This document shows positions 6,067-13,724 of a DNA stretch of 22,958 bases, in pieces. The stretch is from the NCBI GenBank assembly GCA_900548515.1, contig URKU01000022.1, positions 1 to 22,958 on the forward strand, written 5' to 3'. The position numbers were made by a program, and so were the translations under genes. The number at the start of each line of letters is the position of its first letter. The first letter of the stretch is position 1. This stretch comes from an uncultured Collinsella sp. GTDB taxonomy: Bacteria; Actinomycetota; Coriobacteriia; Coriobacteriales; Coriobacteriaceae. A model generated the notes under the pieces. It was given only the letters and a program-made list of their open reading frames with translations, searched no databases and was not told where the DNA came from.

Positions 6067-6805
6067 CGTCATCGACTACATGCCGGGCGATACGCTACTG
6101 CATCGCCTGAACCCCGTCGTCAAACTGGGCCTCGCCGCCGCCATCATCGTCGGCATCTTCTTGTCCGACACCTACGTGGCGCTGTTGGGCTTTTTGGCAC
6201 TCACCCTTGCGCTGGGTGCCTATGCCGGTGTCATCGACCGTCTGCTCTCGCTGCTCAAGTTGCTGATTCCGCTCGCGCTTATCATGCTGGTGCTCCAGCT
6301 GGCCTTTATGCGCGATGGCAACGTGGTGTGGAACTTTATCACCGACACGGGTCTCATCACAGGATCGAAGGCCTGCCTGCGCCTGCTGGGCGTGGCGTTA
6401 CCACTCATCCTCATGCTCATGGTGACCAAGCTCAACGACCTTGCCAACGCCTGCGTCGAGGTGCTGCACGTGCCGTATCGCTATGCCTTCACCTTTACCA
6501 CGGCGCTGCGCTTTGTGCCGGTGTTTGGTCAGGAGATGAACGCCATCATGGAGGCGCAGACCGCACGCGGCGTCGAGTACGACACCAAGAACCCCATCAA
6601 GAAGCTTAAGCTCATGCTGCCACTGTGTGTGCCACTACTCATCTCGAGCGTGGGCAAGACCGATGCCACAGCCTTGGCGGCAGAACAGCGCGGCTTCTAT
6701 CTGCGTACGCGCGCCAGCTCGTACAAGCGCTACCCCATCAAGGGCCTGGACATCGCCGTACTCATCGTCAGCATCGCCCTCATCGCCATCGGCTTCCTGT
6801 TCTAG
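6059..6805 (+). CDS. ecfT: ECF transporter transmembrane component EcfT
   Basis: A 248-residue membrane protein that couples the ATPase to the S components. The GTG at 6059 is preferred because AAGGAG (6043-6048) lies 10 bases upstream and the 8-base overlap with the ATPase stop suggests translational coupling; an in-frame ATG at 6026 has no clear site. Hydrophobic segments lie at about 21-57, 63-84, 104-123 and 228-248. The cytoplasmic coupling helices carry the two EcfT signatures, Ala-Arg-Gly at 169-171 (AQTARGVEYD) and a variant Gln-Arg-Gly at 210-212 (AAEQRGFY), which contact the two ATPase domains. It is the last gene of the operon. Confidence 0.9.
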   Translation: MVNVIDYMPGDTLLHRLNPVVKLGLAAAIIVGIFLSDTYVALLGFLALTLALGAYAGVIDRLLSLLKLLIPLALIMLVLQLAFMRDGNVVWNFITDTGLITGSKACLRLLGVALPLILMLMVTKLNDLANACVEVLHVPYRYAFTFTTALRFVPVFGQEMNAIMEAQTARGVEYDTKNPIKKLKLMLPLCVPLLISSVGKTDATALAAEQRGFYLRTRASSYKRYPIKGLDIAVLIVSIALIAIGFLF

Positions 6806-6835
6806 TTCACCACCGACAGCAACCGCCCAACGCAA

Positions 6836-6873
6836 AAGGCCTCGGCTCGCACCAAACGAGCCGAGGCCTTTAC
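6836..6873. terminator. Strong terminator ending the ECF operon
   Basis: AAGGCCTCGGCTCG (6836-6849) pairs perfectly with CGAGCCGAGGCCTT (6857-6870) around a 7-base loop, followed by TTTA; on the other strand a T run also follows (AAAA at 6834-6837). It sits between converging genes and can serve both. A smaller hairpin, ACCTGTC/GACAGGT (6904-6924), lies next to the racemase stop and may terminate the minus-strand operon. Confidence 0.85.
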
Positions 6874-6930
6874 TGTTTCACCAGATAAAACCTACCAAAA
6901 TTAACCTGTCCCTTTTTGACAGGTCGGAAG

Positions 6931-7677
6931 CTAGAGGCGGTAGGGAGCGCCGCTGCGGATGATGGATTCGCGCACCAGGACATCCATGGCGTCGAGGGTG
7001 ATCTCGGGCATCTCTCGGTACTTTTGCAGCACCGAGAGCTCGGTGCAGGCCAGAATGACGCGGTCGCAGCCGCTACGGGCAAACTCCCACATCACACGGT
7101 CGAACTTATCCATATCGGGCTCACGCCCGGCCTTCACATCATCGTAGATAAGCGACATCACATCGTTCTGACGTTTCTCGCTGGGATAGACAACCTCAAC
7201 ACCCGCAGCCTTACATTCGCGGCCGTAGACGCCCGCGCCCACGGTGCCATCGGTTCCCATAATGCCAATCTTGTGCACCGGCTCGGCCGGCATACTCAGG
7301 TTGGGATCGAACTCGCACTCCCCCATCACCGCACCGGCCAGAGCATAGCGCACCGACTCACGCGGCATGTGGATAATCGGCACCTTCGTAAACGACTGGA
7401 TCTGGTCGTAGAAGTAGTGCGACGTGTTGCAGGGAATGGCAATGTGCGCACAGCCCAGCGACTCGAGTGCCTGGGCGCACTCTTTCATGGTCGCCAGCAG
7501 CTTGGCATGCTCGCCGGTCTTAATGGCCAACGTGCGGTCGGGCATGGTCGACTTGGAGAGCACCACCATGTCGATATGTTCCTGATCGCAGGCAGCAGCC
7601 GTATGACGCACCACCTGGTCGTAGTAATACGACGTGGCCTCGGCGCCCATACCGCCGATAACTCCCAGCTTTTCCAT
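6931..7677 (-). CDS. Aspartate/glutamate racemase family protein, probable aspartate racemase
   Basis: A 248-residue member of the Asp/Glu racemase superfamily, which interconverts L and D amino acids without cofactor using two Cys residues. Both are present: Cys83 in IPCNTSH and Cys211 in LACTELS. The N-terminus MEKLGVIGGMG is the family's usual start. ATG 7677 is chosen because AAGGAGG lies about 5 bases upstream; the frame stays open to 7761, but that extra part has no site. It lies 84 bases downstream of an ATP-grasp ligase gene on the same strand. Adjacent aspartate racemase and D-aspartate ligase genes build the D-Asp cross-bridge of peptidoglycan in Enterococcus faecium, so supply of D-Asp is the inferred role. 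Substrate is not proven. Confidence 0.87.
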   Translation of the reverse strand: MEKLGVIGGMGAEATSYYYDQVVRHTAAACDQEHIDMVVLSKSTMPDRTLAIKTGEHAKLLATMKECAQALESLGCAHIAIPCNTSHYFYDQIQSFTKVPIIHMPRESVRYALAGAVMGECEFDPNLSMPAEPVHKIGIMGTDGTVGAGVYGRECKAAGVEVVYPSEKRQNDVMSLIYDDVKAGREPDMDKFDRVMWEFARSGCDRVILACTELSVLQKYREMPEITLDAMDVLVRESIIRSGAPYRL

Positions 7678-7699
7678 CGCCGCCTCCTTGGTGACGCTT

Positions 7700-7752
7700 G
7701 CGCAATTGCGCGTATCATACCCGCGCCCGCCCGAAGCAAACCGGACGGGCGC
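7700..7752 (-). promoter_or_regulatory. Candidate internal promoter, palindrome and hairpin before the racemase
   Basis: On the minus strand TATGAT (7719-7714) is a good -10, with a weak GTTTGC -35 (7741-7736, 16-base spacing). Right at the expected start point is a perfect 12-bp palindrome, GCGCAATTGCGC (7700-7711), a possible operator. The -35 zone overlaps an 11-bp hairpin with one mismatch (7723-7733 with 7742-7752) just after the ligase stop. Together they suggest separate control of the racemase or differential expression in the operon. Confidence 0.4.
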
Positions 7753-7761
7753 CGCGCTCAT

Positions 7762-9018
7762 CTACTTGTAATACGTCTTGAACAGCTTAAAGTGGCGCAG
7801 CTTGGTGTGCCACATGCGCAGCCAGCGATTAAAGACAAAGTCGCCCTTCATAAACGAAGGGTCGGCGCCCTTGCCTTCCTTGTCCAGGCGATGCACCTTA
7901 GCGCGCAGCTCGGGATCCTTGACGTACTTGTCGACGACGCCCATGGGAACGACCATCCACAGCGCCTCGTCCTGTGCCGTCACAAACTCCGGCTCAAACG
8001 GGCGGTCGAACACATACTCGTCCACCACATACTTGGCAACGTTAAAGCCGCTGTTGGTAACGTAGTAGTTGCTGCGGCCCTGGCGCGTGTTGAAATCGAA
8101 GAACTTAAACGAGCCGTCGCGCTCGTCGTACTTAACGTCAAAGTTGGAATAACCTACAAAGTTCAGGTCCTCGAGCAGCTTGCGCACGCCGCCCATGAGC
8201 TCGTCATTGGGCTCGGTAATGATGCAGGCATGGTTGCCGACACCGTGAGGCTGATGCTCCTCGAGCAGCACGTGACCCAGGCACATCATGCGGACCTTGC
8301 CGTTGCGGTCGGAATAGCTGGTGAGCACGCGCATGTACTCGTCGTTGCCGGGCACGCGATCCTGCAAGATCAGGTCGTCGGTGTAGCCGCTGGCATACGA
8401 ATCGCGAATGACCTGTTCCAGCTCGGCGCGGTCGGCAATCTCATAGGCCTTCTTCTGGCCCTCGAACTCATGCTGCCACCACATGATGCCGTCAGAAGGC
8501 TTCAGAATCATCGGGTAAGGAAAATCGATCTGGTCGAGCACTTCGGCAGGCGCCTCACCCTGGGCGTTCAGCATCGCCATGGTGAAGGTAAAGGTGTGCG
8601 GATAGGGCACGCCATGCTTCTCGCACAGCTCGTAGAAGATCTCCTTCTTCTGGCACTGCTCAAGCATGCTATAGGGAGCGTAAGGCGCGACGATGTTATC
8701 CGCCAACTCATGGGCATCCTTGGCTTGAGCCACGAGAGCGACATAGTTGTCACCACAGCCCACAAGGACAATCGTCTTATCGGCATGCGCTTGGGCAATG
8801 CCGTTGACGGTTTTGAGCATCACGGGCATGGTATCGATATCCACGTTGGGCGTGTAGTCGATAATCTGGCTGCGGTACGCGGGACCCGTCTGATACTTGC
8901 CAAAGACCAGACTCTTGACCTGGTACTCCTCGTAGAAGGCACGCGCCACCGAATAGGCGTTGATGTCGCCACCAAGCAGCACGGGAATGAACTCGCGCTC
9001 TGTAAATTGCAATGCCAT
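7762..9018 (-). CDS. ATP-grasp ligase, candidate D-aspartate ligase for the peptidoglycan cross-bridge
   Basis: A 418-residue ATP-grasp enzyme; such enzymes join a carboxylate to an amine through an acyl-phosphate. The N-terminal Rossmann-like part runs to about 115. The ATP-grasp fold shows Lys173 in PYPMILKPS, the LILQDRVPGNDEYM strand (216-229) and the metal- and phosphate-binding FFDFNTRQGRSNYY (307-319; Asp308, Asn310, Arg312). The FDFN-RQGRSNY pattern fits the group containing Enterococcus faecium D-aspartate ligase, and the next gene is an Asp/Glu racemase, so D-Asp is the likely amino donor. AGGAAG lies 5 bases before the ATG. Other carboxylate-amine ligases cannot be excluded. Confidence 0.82.
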   Translation of the reverse strand: MALQFTEREFIPVLLGGDINAYSVARAFYEEYQVKSLVFGKYQTGPAYRSQIIDYTPNVDIDTMPVMLKTVNGIAQAHADKTIVLVGCGDNYVALVAQAKDAHELADNIVAPYAPYSMLEQCQKKEIFYELCEKHGVPYPHTFTFTMAMLNAQGEAPAEVLDQIDFPYPMILKPSDGIMWWQHEFEGQKKAYEIADRAELEQVIRDSYASGYTDDLILQDRVPGNDEYMRVLTSYSDRNGKVRMMCLGHVLLEEHQPHGVGNHACIITEPNDELMGGVRKLLEDLNFVGYSNFDVKYDERDGSFKFFDFNTRQGRSNYYVTNSGFNVAKYVVDEYVFDRPFEPEFVTAQDEALWMVVPMGVVDKYVKDPELRAKVHRLDKEGKGADPSFMKGDFVFNRWLRMWHTKLRHFKLFKTYYK

Positions 9019-9074
9019 GGAAACTTCCTATCATGAACTGCCCACACAACGGGCGGTCTTTGCGCAACTGATTT

Positions 9075-9104
9075 ATTCTAGCGTGCCAAGCCGCCGGCGC
9101 CCAA
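9075..9104 (-). promoter_or_regulatory. Candidate promoter of the ligase-racemase pair
   Basis: On the minus strand TAGAAT (9080-9075) is a good -10 with TTGGGC (9104-9099) 18 bases upstream as a partial -35. This gives a leader of about 50 bases before the ligase ATG. Confidence 0.45.
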
Positions 9105-9119
9105 AGCTCCACCGTATCT

Positions 9120-9250
9120 ATGGCAATCAACGTAATTGTCCAGCACGAAGGCCAGCACGAAGACGGCGCTCACCGTTGTATGACAATGGGCAATGAACCT
9201 ATCATTGTTGTAGGATTCAACATGTTGCCCGCCCCGTCGAAAGGTGCACC
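9120..9250. promoter_or_regulatory. Leader of the MOSC gene with short direct and inverted repeats
   Basis: This gap holds a direct repeat, CAGCACGAAG at 9141-9150 and 9153-9162, and an inverted repeat, CAATGA/TCATTG at 9191-9196 and 9202-9207, about 45 bases before the GTG start. No convincing promoter is visible. The repeats are short enough to be chance, but their position fits a regulator site. Confidence 0.3.
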
Positions 9251-9883
9251 GTGCCCCAGGCTCATCCGATCAACAACCCCATCATTGACGCCGCCAAGCG
9301 CGAACTTGCGGATCGTGCCCAGACGGCAGTTCCCCTACGCACCGCAAACGATGCTTACAACGGGCCTGCCCGTATCGTCTCAATCAACACGTCGGAGCAC
9401 AAAGGCACTCGCAAGTCGCCCGTCGCCGATGGACGCGACACCGTCATCGAGCAATTTGGCCTCGCTACCGATGCGCACGCCGGACATTGGCACCGCCAGG
9501 TCTCTTTTTTAGCCGCGGAGTCCATCCAGACGGCGCAGGCACGCGGGCTCGACGTACACGAGGGTGACTTTGGAGAGAACTTCACCACGCAAGGCATCAA
9601 TCTACTCTCGCTCCCCCTGGGAACGCAGCTCAAGATTGGCAACGATGTCCTGGTCGAAATCAGTCAGATCGGTAAGGTCTGCCACACCCGCTGTGCCATC
9701 TACTATCTCGCCGGCGACTGCATCTTTCCCCACGAGGGCGTTTTTGGCGTGGTGCTAAAGGGCGGAGAGGTCCATACCGGCGACGAAATCCAGGTGGTCA
9801 AGCTCGGCGACGGCACTTGCTCGTTCACCCCCGCCGAGGCGCTCGAAGAGATTGAGCAGGCTCGCCAGGAGGGCACGCTGTAG
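9251..9883 (+). CDS. MOSC-domain protein, anaerobe type
   Basis: A 210-residue protein of the MOSC superfamily, beta-barrel domains that handle sulfur carried on a Cys and are linked to molybdenum-cofactor enzymes. It starts at GTG 9251 after GAAAGG. Family landmarks are DAHAGHWHRQVSFL (74-87), EGDFGENFTTQGI (104-116) and GKVCHTRCAIYYLAGDC (141-157), with Cys144 the likely sulfur carrier. The C-H-x-x-C plus GDC-x-x-P-x-EG-x-F pattern marks the stand-alone anaerobe subgroup, often found beside molybdopterin genes. No such genes are here, and both neighbours seem unrelated. The first 35 residues are poorly conserved-looking. Its substrate is unknown. Confidence 0.85.
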   Translation: MPQAHPINNPIIDAAKRELADRAQTAVPLRTANDAYNGPARIVSINTSEHKGTRKSPVADGRDTVIEQFGLATDAHAGHWHRQVSFLAAESIQTAQARGLDVHEGDFGENFTTQGINLLSLPLGTQLKIGNDVLVEISQIGKVCHTRCAIYYLAGDCIFPHEGVFGVVLKGGEVHTGDEIQVVKLGDGTCSFTPAEALEEIEQARQEGTL

Positions 9884-9952
9884 TTGTAAAACCCCACGTT
9901 GAGATAGCTTTTACAGCCCAAAGCTCCTCTTAAACAGGCCCCCGTAACGTTA

Positions 9953-10075
9953 AAGTTGAACTCTATGGTTTCTCAACAATTCATCATAACTGCAGGTCAA
10001 AGCCAAAGCCTCAAGTTCAACTTGACCCTTTGGAACCTTTAAGGTTCAAGTTGAGGTCGAAAGCAGTAGTAGAAT
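9953..10075 (+). promoter_or_regulatory. AAGTTGA-repeat operator region and promoter of the coiled-coil wall protein
   Basis: The 234-base gap before the next gene holds a repeated half-site. AAGTTGAA occurs at 9953-9960, a near-palindrome TCAAGTT-C-AACTTGA at 10011-10025, AACCTT-T-AAGGTT at 10034-10046, and TCAAGTTGA at 10046-10054, which can also pair with 10017-10025. A candidate -10, TAGAAT (10070-10075), follows, so the cluster overlaps the -35 zone. This looks like binding sites for a dimeric regulator, or a leader hairpin. The regulator is unknown. Confidence 0.5.
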
Positions 10076-10117
10076 ACCGTTCGAACCATAACCTACGATT
10101 GATTGCAGAGGGACTGG

Positions 10118-11251
10118 ATGCAGCATTCGAATCATCGCACCGCAGCGCTCATTGCGTCGAAGCCGGCTCGTATCATCACGAGCGCCGCGCTCGCCGTTGC
10201 GCTGACGGCCTCGCCGATGCTCTCCCCCGTTGCGGCGTATGCCGCCTCGCAGGCAACGCAGGACCAGCTTTCCGCAGCCCAGCAGAAGATCGAAGCCGCC
10301 ACGAGCGCCTACAACGACGCCCGCACCAAACTCGATGACCTGCAAAAGCAGATTGACTCCAATGAGGCAAGCATCGAGGAAATCGAGGCTAAGCTTCCCG
10401 AGCAGCAGGCCAAGGCAAGCTCCGCCATGCGCGATCTGTACAAGTATCAGAAGGGCACCAATCCCATCGTGAGCTTCCTGGTCAACGCGCAGAGCCTGGG
10501 TGAGTTCATCACGACCTGCAAATACACCAACCAGATCACGAGCTCGAGCGTCGACGAGATCGAAGAGCTCAATAACATGCAAACCGAACTCGAGCAGAAC
10601 AAGGCCGAGCTCCAGCAAGCCAAGTCTCAGCTTGAGGCAGAGCAGAAAAACGCCGAGGATGCGCTGGCGCAGGCCCAGCAGCTCCGCAGCGAGGCACAGG
10701 CAAAAGCAGAGCAGGAAAATGCCGCCGAGCTTGCCAAGCTTGAGGCCGATAAGGCCGCTGCCGCCGAGAAGCTCTCGGGCGAGGGCGTAAGCGGCAGCAA
10801 TTCCAGCAGCCAGGCCACCAACACCAACACCACCATCGACACCACGGTGAACAACGCCAATACCGGTAGCTCCGATTACGATTCGTTCATTAATGAGTGG
10901 ACGAGCCGCATCGACAATTATCTCGCCGGCTCCCCCATGGCAGGCCAGGGCTACAACTTTGCCGTCGCCGCTTGGAATACCGGTGTCGACCCCCGTTGGT
11001 CCCCCGCCATCGCCTGCATCGAGAGCACAAAGGGTGCTTATTGCGCCAATTCTTATAACGCCTGGGGCTGGAGTGCACGTGGCGGCGGTTGGCGCAGCTT
11101 TGGCAGCTGGAGCGAGGGCATCTCCGCTCACGTTGCCTATCTGGGCGCCAACTACGGCTCCACCCTTACCCCGGCTGCGGCCAAAAAGTACTGCCCGCCC
11201 ACGTGGCAGGACTGGTACAACAAAGTCGCCGCTCAGATGAACCGCATCTAA
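10118..11251 (+). CDS. Secreted coiled-coil protein with lysozyme-like C-terminal domain (putative peptidoglycan hydrolase)
   Basis: A 377-residue exported protein. The ATG at 10118 follows GAGGG by 5 bases; a TTG at 10103 is possible but unsupported. Residues 1-43 are a signal peptide (basic, hydrophobic 20-40, then AYAA). Residues 45-220 are a long coiled coil rich in Ala, Glu, Gln and Lys, like the PcsB/SagA/CwlO N-terminal domain that keeps wall hydrolases inactive until partnered. A Ser/Thr/Asn linker (221-255) leads to a lysozyme-like domain (256-377) with Glu302 in ACIESTKGAYC as candidate catalytic acid, then NAWGWS and GGWRSFGSWSEGI, features of glucosaminidase or lytic-transglycosylase folds. 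Likely role: septal or wall remodelling. A strong terminator follows, so it is probably monocistronic. Confidence 0.85.
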   Translation: MQHSNHRTAALIASKPARIITSAALAVALTASPMLSPVAAYAASQATQDQLSAAQQKIEAATSAYNDARTKLDDLQKQIDSNEASIEEIEAKLPEQQAKASSAMRDLYKYQKGTNPIVSFLVNAQSLGEFITTCKYTNQITSSSVDEIEELNNMQTELEQNKAELQQAKSQLEAEQKNAEDALAQAQQLRSEAQAKAEQENAAELAKLEADKAAAAEKLSGEGVSGSNSSSQATNTNTTIDTTVNNANTGSSDYDSFINEWTSRIDNYLAGSPMAGQGYNFAVAAWNTGVDPRWSPAIACIESTKGAYCANSYNAWGWSARGGGWRSFGSWSEGISAHVAYLGANYGSTLTPAAAKKYCPPTWQDWYNKVAAQMNRI

Positions 11252-11261
11252 GTGCAACTGC

Positions 11262-11288
11262 AAAGGGCCCCAACGGGGCCCTTTTCTT
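11262..11288 (+). terminator. Terminator after the coiled-coil wall protein
   Basis: GGGCCCC (11265-11271) pairs with GGGGCCC (11275-11281) around AAC, flanked by AAA and TTTTCTTTT, so the stem can extend by A-T pairs. It ends next to the kinase stop codon on the other strand and may serve both. Confidence 0.9.
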
Positions 11289-12698
11289 TTAGGTAGCGGA
11301 GGTATCGACGACGCCGGTCGCATTGGCAACCGCGACTATGACGATCATGCATAGGAGCAGCACACCCAATGCCTTGAGCCAGAGTTTCGCGAGTTTCTTG
11401 CCGCGATAGCTGTCGAGCAGTGCGAATCGCCGACGAAGACGGCGCTTATCGAGCAGCGCAAAATGCATAAGCACCATAAGGCCATCGACAAAGAAAAAAT
11501 ACTCGATTATGAGAAACCACGTCGGGTAGCTTTGGTTTGCTCCGGTGGGGTGAAAGACGGCAAAGTGACTTCCGGCAAAGAACACAAGCAGCGAGAAGCA
11601 GACGAGCGTATTCCAAATGCGCCCCAGAGACTCCGGAACACGAGAGAGCAGACCGCATGCAGCGGAGGTGGCAGGCCTAGGAAGCTCTGCGGGGTTTCGG
11701 AGCCCTTGGGGCGTCAACCCCGTCTCCAAGGCCGGAGTATGGACAAGCGCAGGCGCAGGAGGCCGCACGGGGTGAATCAGGTCGTATGCCGCGCGCGTCG
11801 CCCGTCCCAACGCTTCCGCACTCGCAAAACGCTTGGCCGGGTCGAGCGCCATCGACATGCAGATGACATCGGCCAGTGGAGTGGGAATGCCACGCGCCTC
11901 GCATTGCTCGCGCATGTCAAGCCCTGGTTTAGGGTCGACTCCCGTTAAGCAGAAGAACAACAGGGCGCCGAGTGCGTAGACGTCGCTTCGCACACTCGTC
12001 TGCCCAAACCCATACTGCTCGGGCGGCGCATAGGGTCGCGTGCCAAACTTGACGGTGTCGGCATCGGCGCCATCGCGCCATACGCGCGCGATCCCCAAGT
12101 CGATAATCACCAGCGATGAAAATGTCAGGCCGTCATCAGGCGTATAGTTGGCACCTGTCACGATGATATTCGACGGCTTGAGGTCGCGATGGATCACCGG
12201 CGCCGACGTCTCCCCCGCTATTGCAAAACCGACGTGGAGCTCGCCCACGGCATCGCATAGGGCAGGATACAATTCACGCGCATAATCGGGGGTGGCTCCC
12301 AGACGGTCCACCAGCGCCCCGAGCGTCTCCCCTTCGATGTATTCCATAACCACGTTGAGCTCGTCGCCCACACGACGACAATCGACGATTCTGGGCAGGT
12401 GCTCAAAACGCCTGCCTGCCCGCTGAGCGGCAAACAGACGCTCGTATGCCCCGCCGATTTGAGCCGAAGCATCGATGCGTTTACGGACAAAGGGGCCGAG
12501 CGAACCACCGCCGGTTCCTTCAAAGTACACGAGCTCGGTTGCTTCAACGGACGAGCGCTTAAGTACACGCTCCACGCGATAGCTGTCGTCGCGATCGAGC
12601 GACGCCAGGTGCTCGGCAAGCGCTGCGGTCAGCTCGTCATCGGAATATGTTGGGCTCTGAGTATCCATAGCCTCCATCATAGCGCAGGGCGCAGACAC
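11289..12698 (-). CDS. Membrane-bound serine/threonine protein kinase
   Basis: A protein of up to 469 residues with an N-terminal Hanks-type kinase domain and a C-terminal membrane anchor. Visible motifs are Lys73 (FVRKRI), the catalytic loop HRDLKPSN (170-177), the metal-binding Asp in DLG (200-202, replacing DFG) and APPE (224-227). A canonical GxGxxG loop is not obvious; a Gly-rich GTGGGSLG stretch (61-68) precedes the Lys. Hydrophobic helices lie at about 365-386, 395-418 and 441-462, with no extracellular PASTA domain, so the sensor is unclear. The start is uncertain: GTG 12698 is the longest, but ATGs at 12680, 12677 and 12668 are possible and none has a well-spaced ribosome-binding site. 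The gene upstream on this strand is a broken regulator, a plausible partner. Confidence 0.88.
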   Translation of the reverse strand: MSAPCAMMEAMDTQSPTYSDDELTAALAEHLASLDRDDSYRVERVLKRSSVEATELVYFEGTGGGSLGPFVRKRIDASAQIGGAYERLFAAQRAGRRFEHLPRIVDCRRVGDELNVVMEYIEGETLGALVDRLGATPDYARELYPALCDAVGELHVGFAIAGETSAPVIHRDLKPSNIIVTGANYTPDDGLTFSSLVIIDLGIARVWRDGADADTVKFGTRPYAPPEQYGFGQTSVRSDVYALGALLFFCLTGVDPKPGLDMREQCEARGIPTPLADVICMSMALDPAKRFASAEALGRATRAAYDLIHPVRPPAPALVHTPALETGLTPQGLRNPAELPRPATSAACGLLSRVPESLGRIWNTLVCFSLLVFFAGSHFAVFHPTGANQSYPTWFLIIEYFFFVDGLMVLMHFALLDKRRLRRRFALLDSYRGKKLAKLWLKALGVLLLCMIVIVAVANATGVVDTSAT

Positions 12699-12766
12699 CC
12701 CATGGCATCCGCGCCCCGTTCGTTTGCATCGTTGTTCGACAGCTCTACCGGCTCAGATATCAGCCG

Positions 12767-13189
12767 CTAACTCACCGTCTCCTCGCCAAAGCGATACAGT
12801 TCCTCGTTGACCTTTTGGAGACTGCACCCGCGATCGATGCAAAAGATGATAATCGCATCGCGGCGGTCCTTGCAGTTAAGGACGCTTACCCCGGCAGCCG
12901 TCAGCGCACGGTTGGTCTCTTTGAGCGTCAGCGCCATCGCAAAGGCAATCTGCAGCACCTTATTGCGACTCGGATGACGCGCACCGGTAAAGATCTGATA
13001 GCCAAAGGTCTCATTGAGATCAGCCATACGGACCACGCGCGAGCGCTCCAAGCCCTTTTCCTACAGTAGCTGCTTCAGGTAGTCCGAAAGCGACGGGGCG
13101 GCAAAGTCGTGCTCCCTGATATAGTCATCGATGTTCGGCGCATCGAGAAGCTCATTGAGCAACTCCTCGGTCAGCTTTTTATCGGACAT
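12767..13189 (-). pseudogene. Small XRE-like regulator interrupted by an in-frame amber codon
   Basis: From ATG 13189 (GGAGG 9 bases upstream) the frame reads 42 residues, MSDKKLTEELLNELL through YLKQLL, meets TAG at 13061-13063, and continues in the same frame for 97 codons to 12767. Across the stop the protein resumes smoothly with EKGLERSRVVRMADLNETFG, and the rest (ARHPSRNKVLQIAFAM, a helical region, KDRRDAIIIFCIDRG) looks intact and helix-turn-helix-like, about 140 residues in all. One base change (for example GAG or CAG to TAG) explains it. A TTG at 13051 could restart translation of the C-terminal part. It precedes the Ser/Thr kinase gene, so the two probably formed one unit. Confidence 0.8.
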
Positions 13190-13221
13190 ACGACTTCACC
13201 TCCCCCAGTGCATGCAACATG

Positions 13222-13665
13222 CTAGAAACCGCTTACGTCCGAACGCTCCCAGCTAGCAACCTGGTCGGGAGACACCGTACCCAGCGCCTCGAACTTCCAG
13301 GAGCCGCCCGCCTTCAGATGATTGGTGTTTGCAAGAGCCGTTCCAACCTGGTTGCCATCGGCATCATACAGAACATATTCAATCTGAATGTAGCTCTTTT
13401 CCTTGTCCGTGTTATTGGTCAGGGTGCCCGTGATCTTATAGGTAAACTGATTGGAAGTGTCTTCAGCCTCGTCAGCAATGGTATACGGTTCTTGCGGTTC
13501 TTTTTGCTCCTCAGCCTGCCGTGTCGTCTCGGCAGGTTTTGCCGAATCGCTCGCAGACGAATCGGTTGAGTTGCCGCCCATAGAGCCCACGGCACCGACA
13601 ATAACCAGCACCACGATGATGCCTAGGACAATCTTACCGATTGGCTTCTTTCCCTCTTTTGCCAT
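13222..13665 (-). CDS. Membrane-anchored FxLYD-domain protein
   Basis: A 147-residue protein with a short basic N-terminus, one membrane helix (about 9-29, IGKIVLGIIVVLVIVGAVG), a low-complexity Ser/Asp/Glu linker (30-65) and an extracytoplasmic beta-sandwich-like domain (70-147). The domain contains SYIQIEYVLYDADGNQVG and GGSWKFEA, the FxLYD pattern (Phe/Tyr-x-Leu-Tyr-Asp) of small surface domains of unknown binding role. There is no Cys after the helix, so it is not a lipoprotein. The ribosome-binding site AGGAAGG is 7 bases before the ATG and lies inside a 14-bp inverted repeat that could mask it. It follows a small membrane protein on the same strand. Confidence 0.82.
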   Translation of the reverse strand: MAKEGKKPIGKIVLGIIVVLVIVGAVGSMGGNSTDSSASDSAKPAETTRQAEEQKEPQEPYTIADEAEDTSNQFTYKITGTLTNNTDKEKSYIQIEYVLYDADGNQVGTALANTNHLKAGGSWKFEALGTVSPDQVASWERSDVSGF

Positions 13666-13670
13666 TATTC

Positions 13671-13724
13671 ATCCTTCCTACGATCCGGCTACCGTGCCGG
13701 TACACAGCACATCGTAGGAAGGAT
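13671..13724 (-). promoter_or_regulatory. 14-bp inverted repeat that sequesters the FxLYD gene ribosome-binding site
   Basis: ATCCTTCCTACGAT (13671-13684) and its exact complement ATCGTAGGAAGGAT (13711-13724) flank a 26-base loop that holds a smaller stem, TACCG-TGC-CGGTA (13690-13702). In the minus-strand mRNA the second arm contains AGGAAGG, the ribosome-binding site of the FxLYD gene, and ends 5 bases before its ATG. Folding would block translation. It may be an RNA switch, a thermometer-like element, or an inserted palindrome. Confidence 0.78.

Noticed and set aside
6916..9036. Long open frame (about 706 codons) on the plus strand
   Set aside because: It lies opposite the ligase and racemase genes, whose motifs and ribosome-binding sites are clear; its His/Leu/Val-rich product has no known domain.
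10103..10117. TTG 10103 as the start of the coiled-coil wall protein
   Set aside because: ATG 10118 has a GAGGG at suitable spacing and gives a normal signal peptide; the extension adds nothing recognisable.
13061..13063. Amber codon as pyrrolysine or other programmed recoding
   Set aside because: No supporting element or recoding gene is visible, and this small regulator is not a known recoded protein; point mutation or error is simpler.
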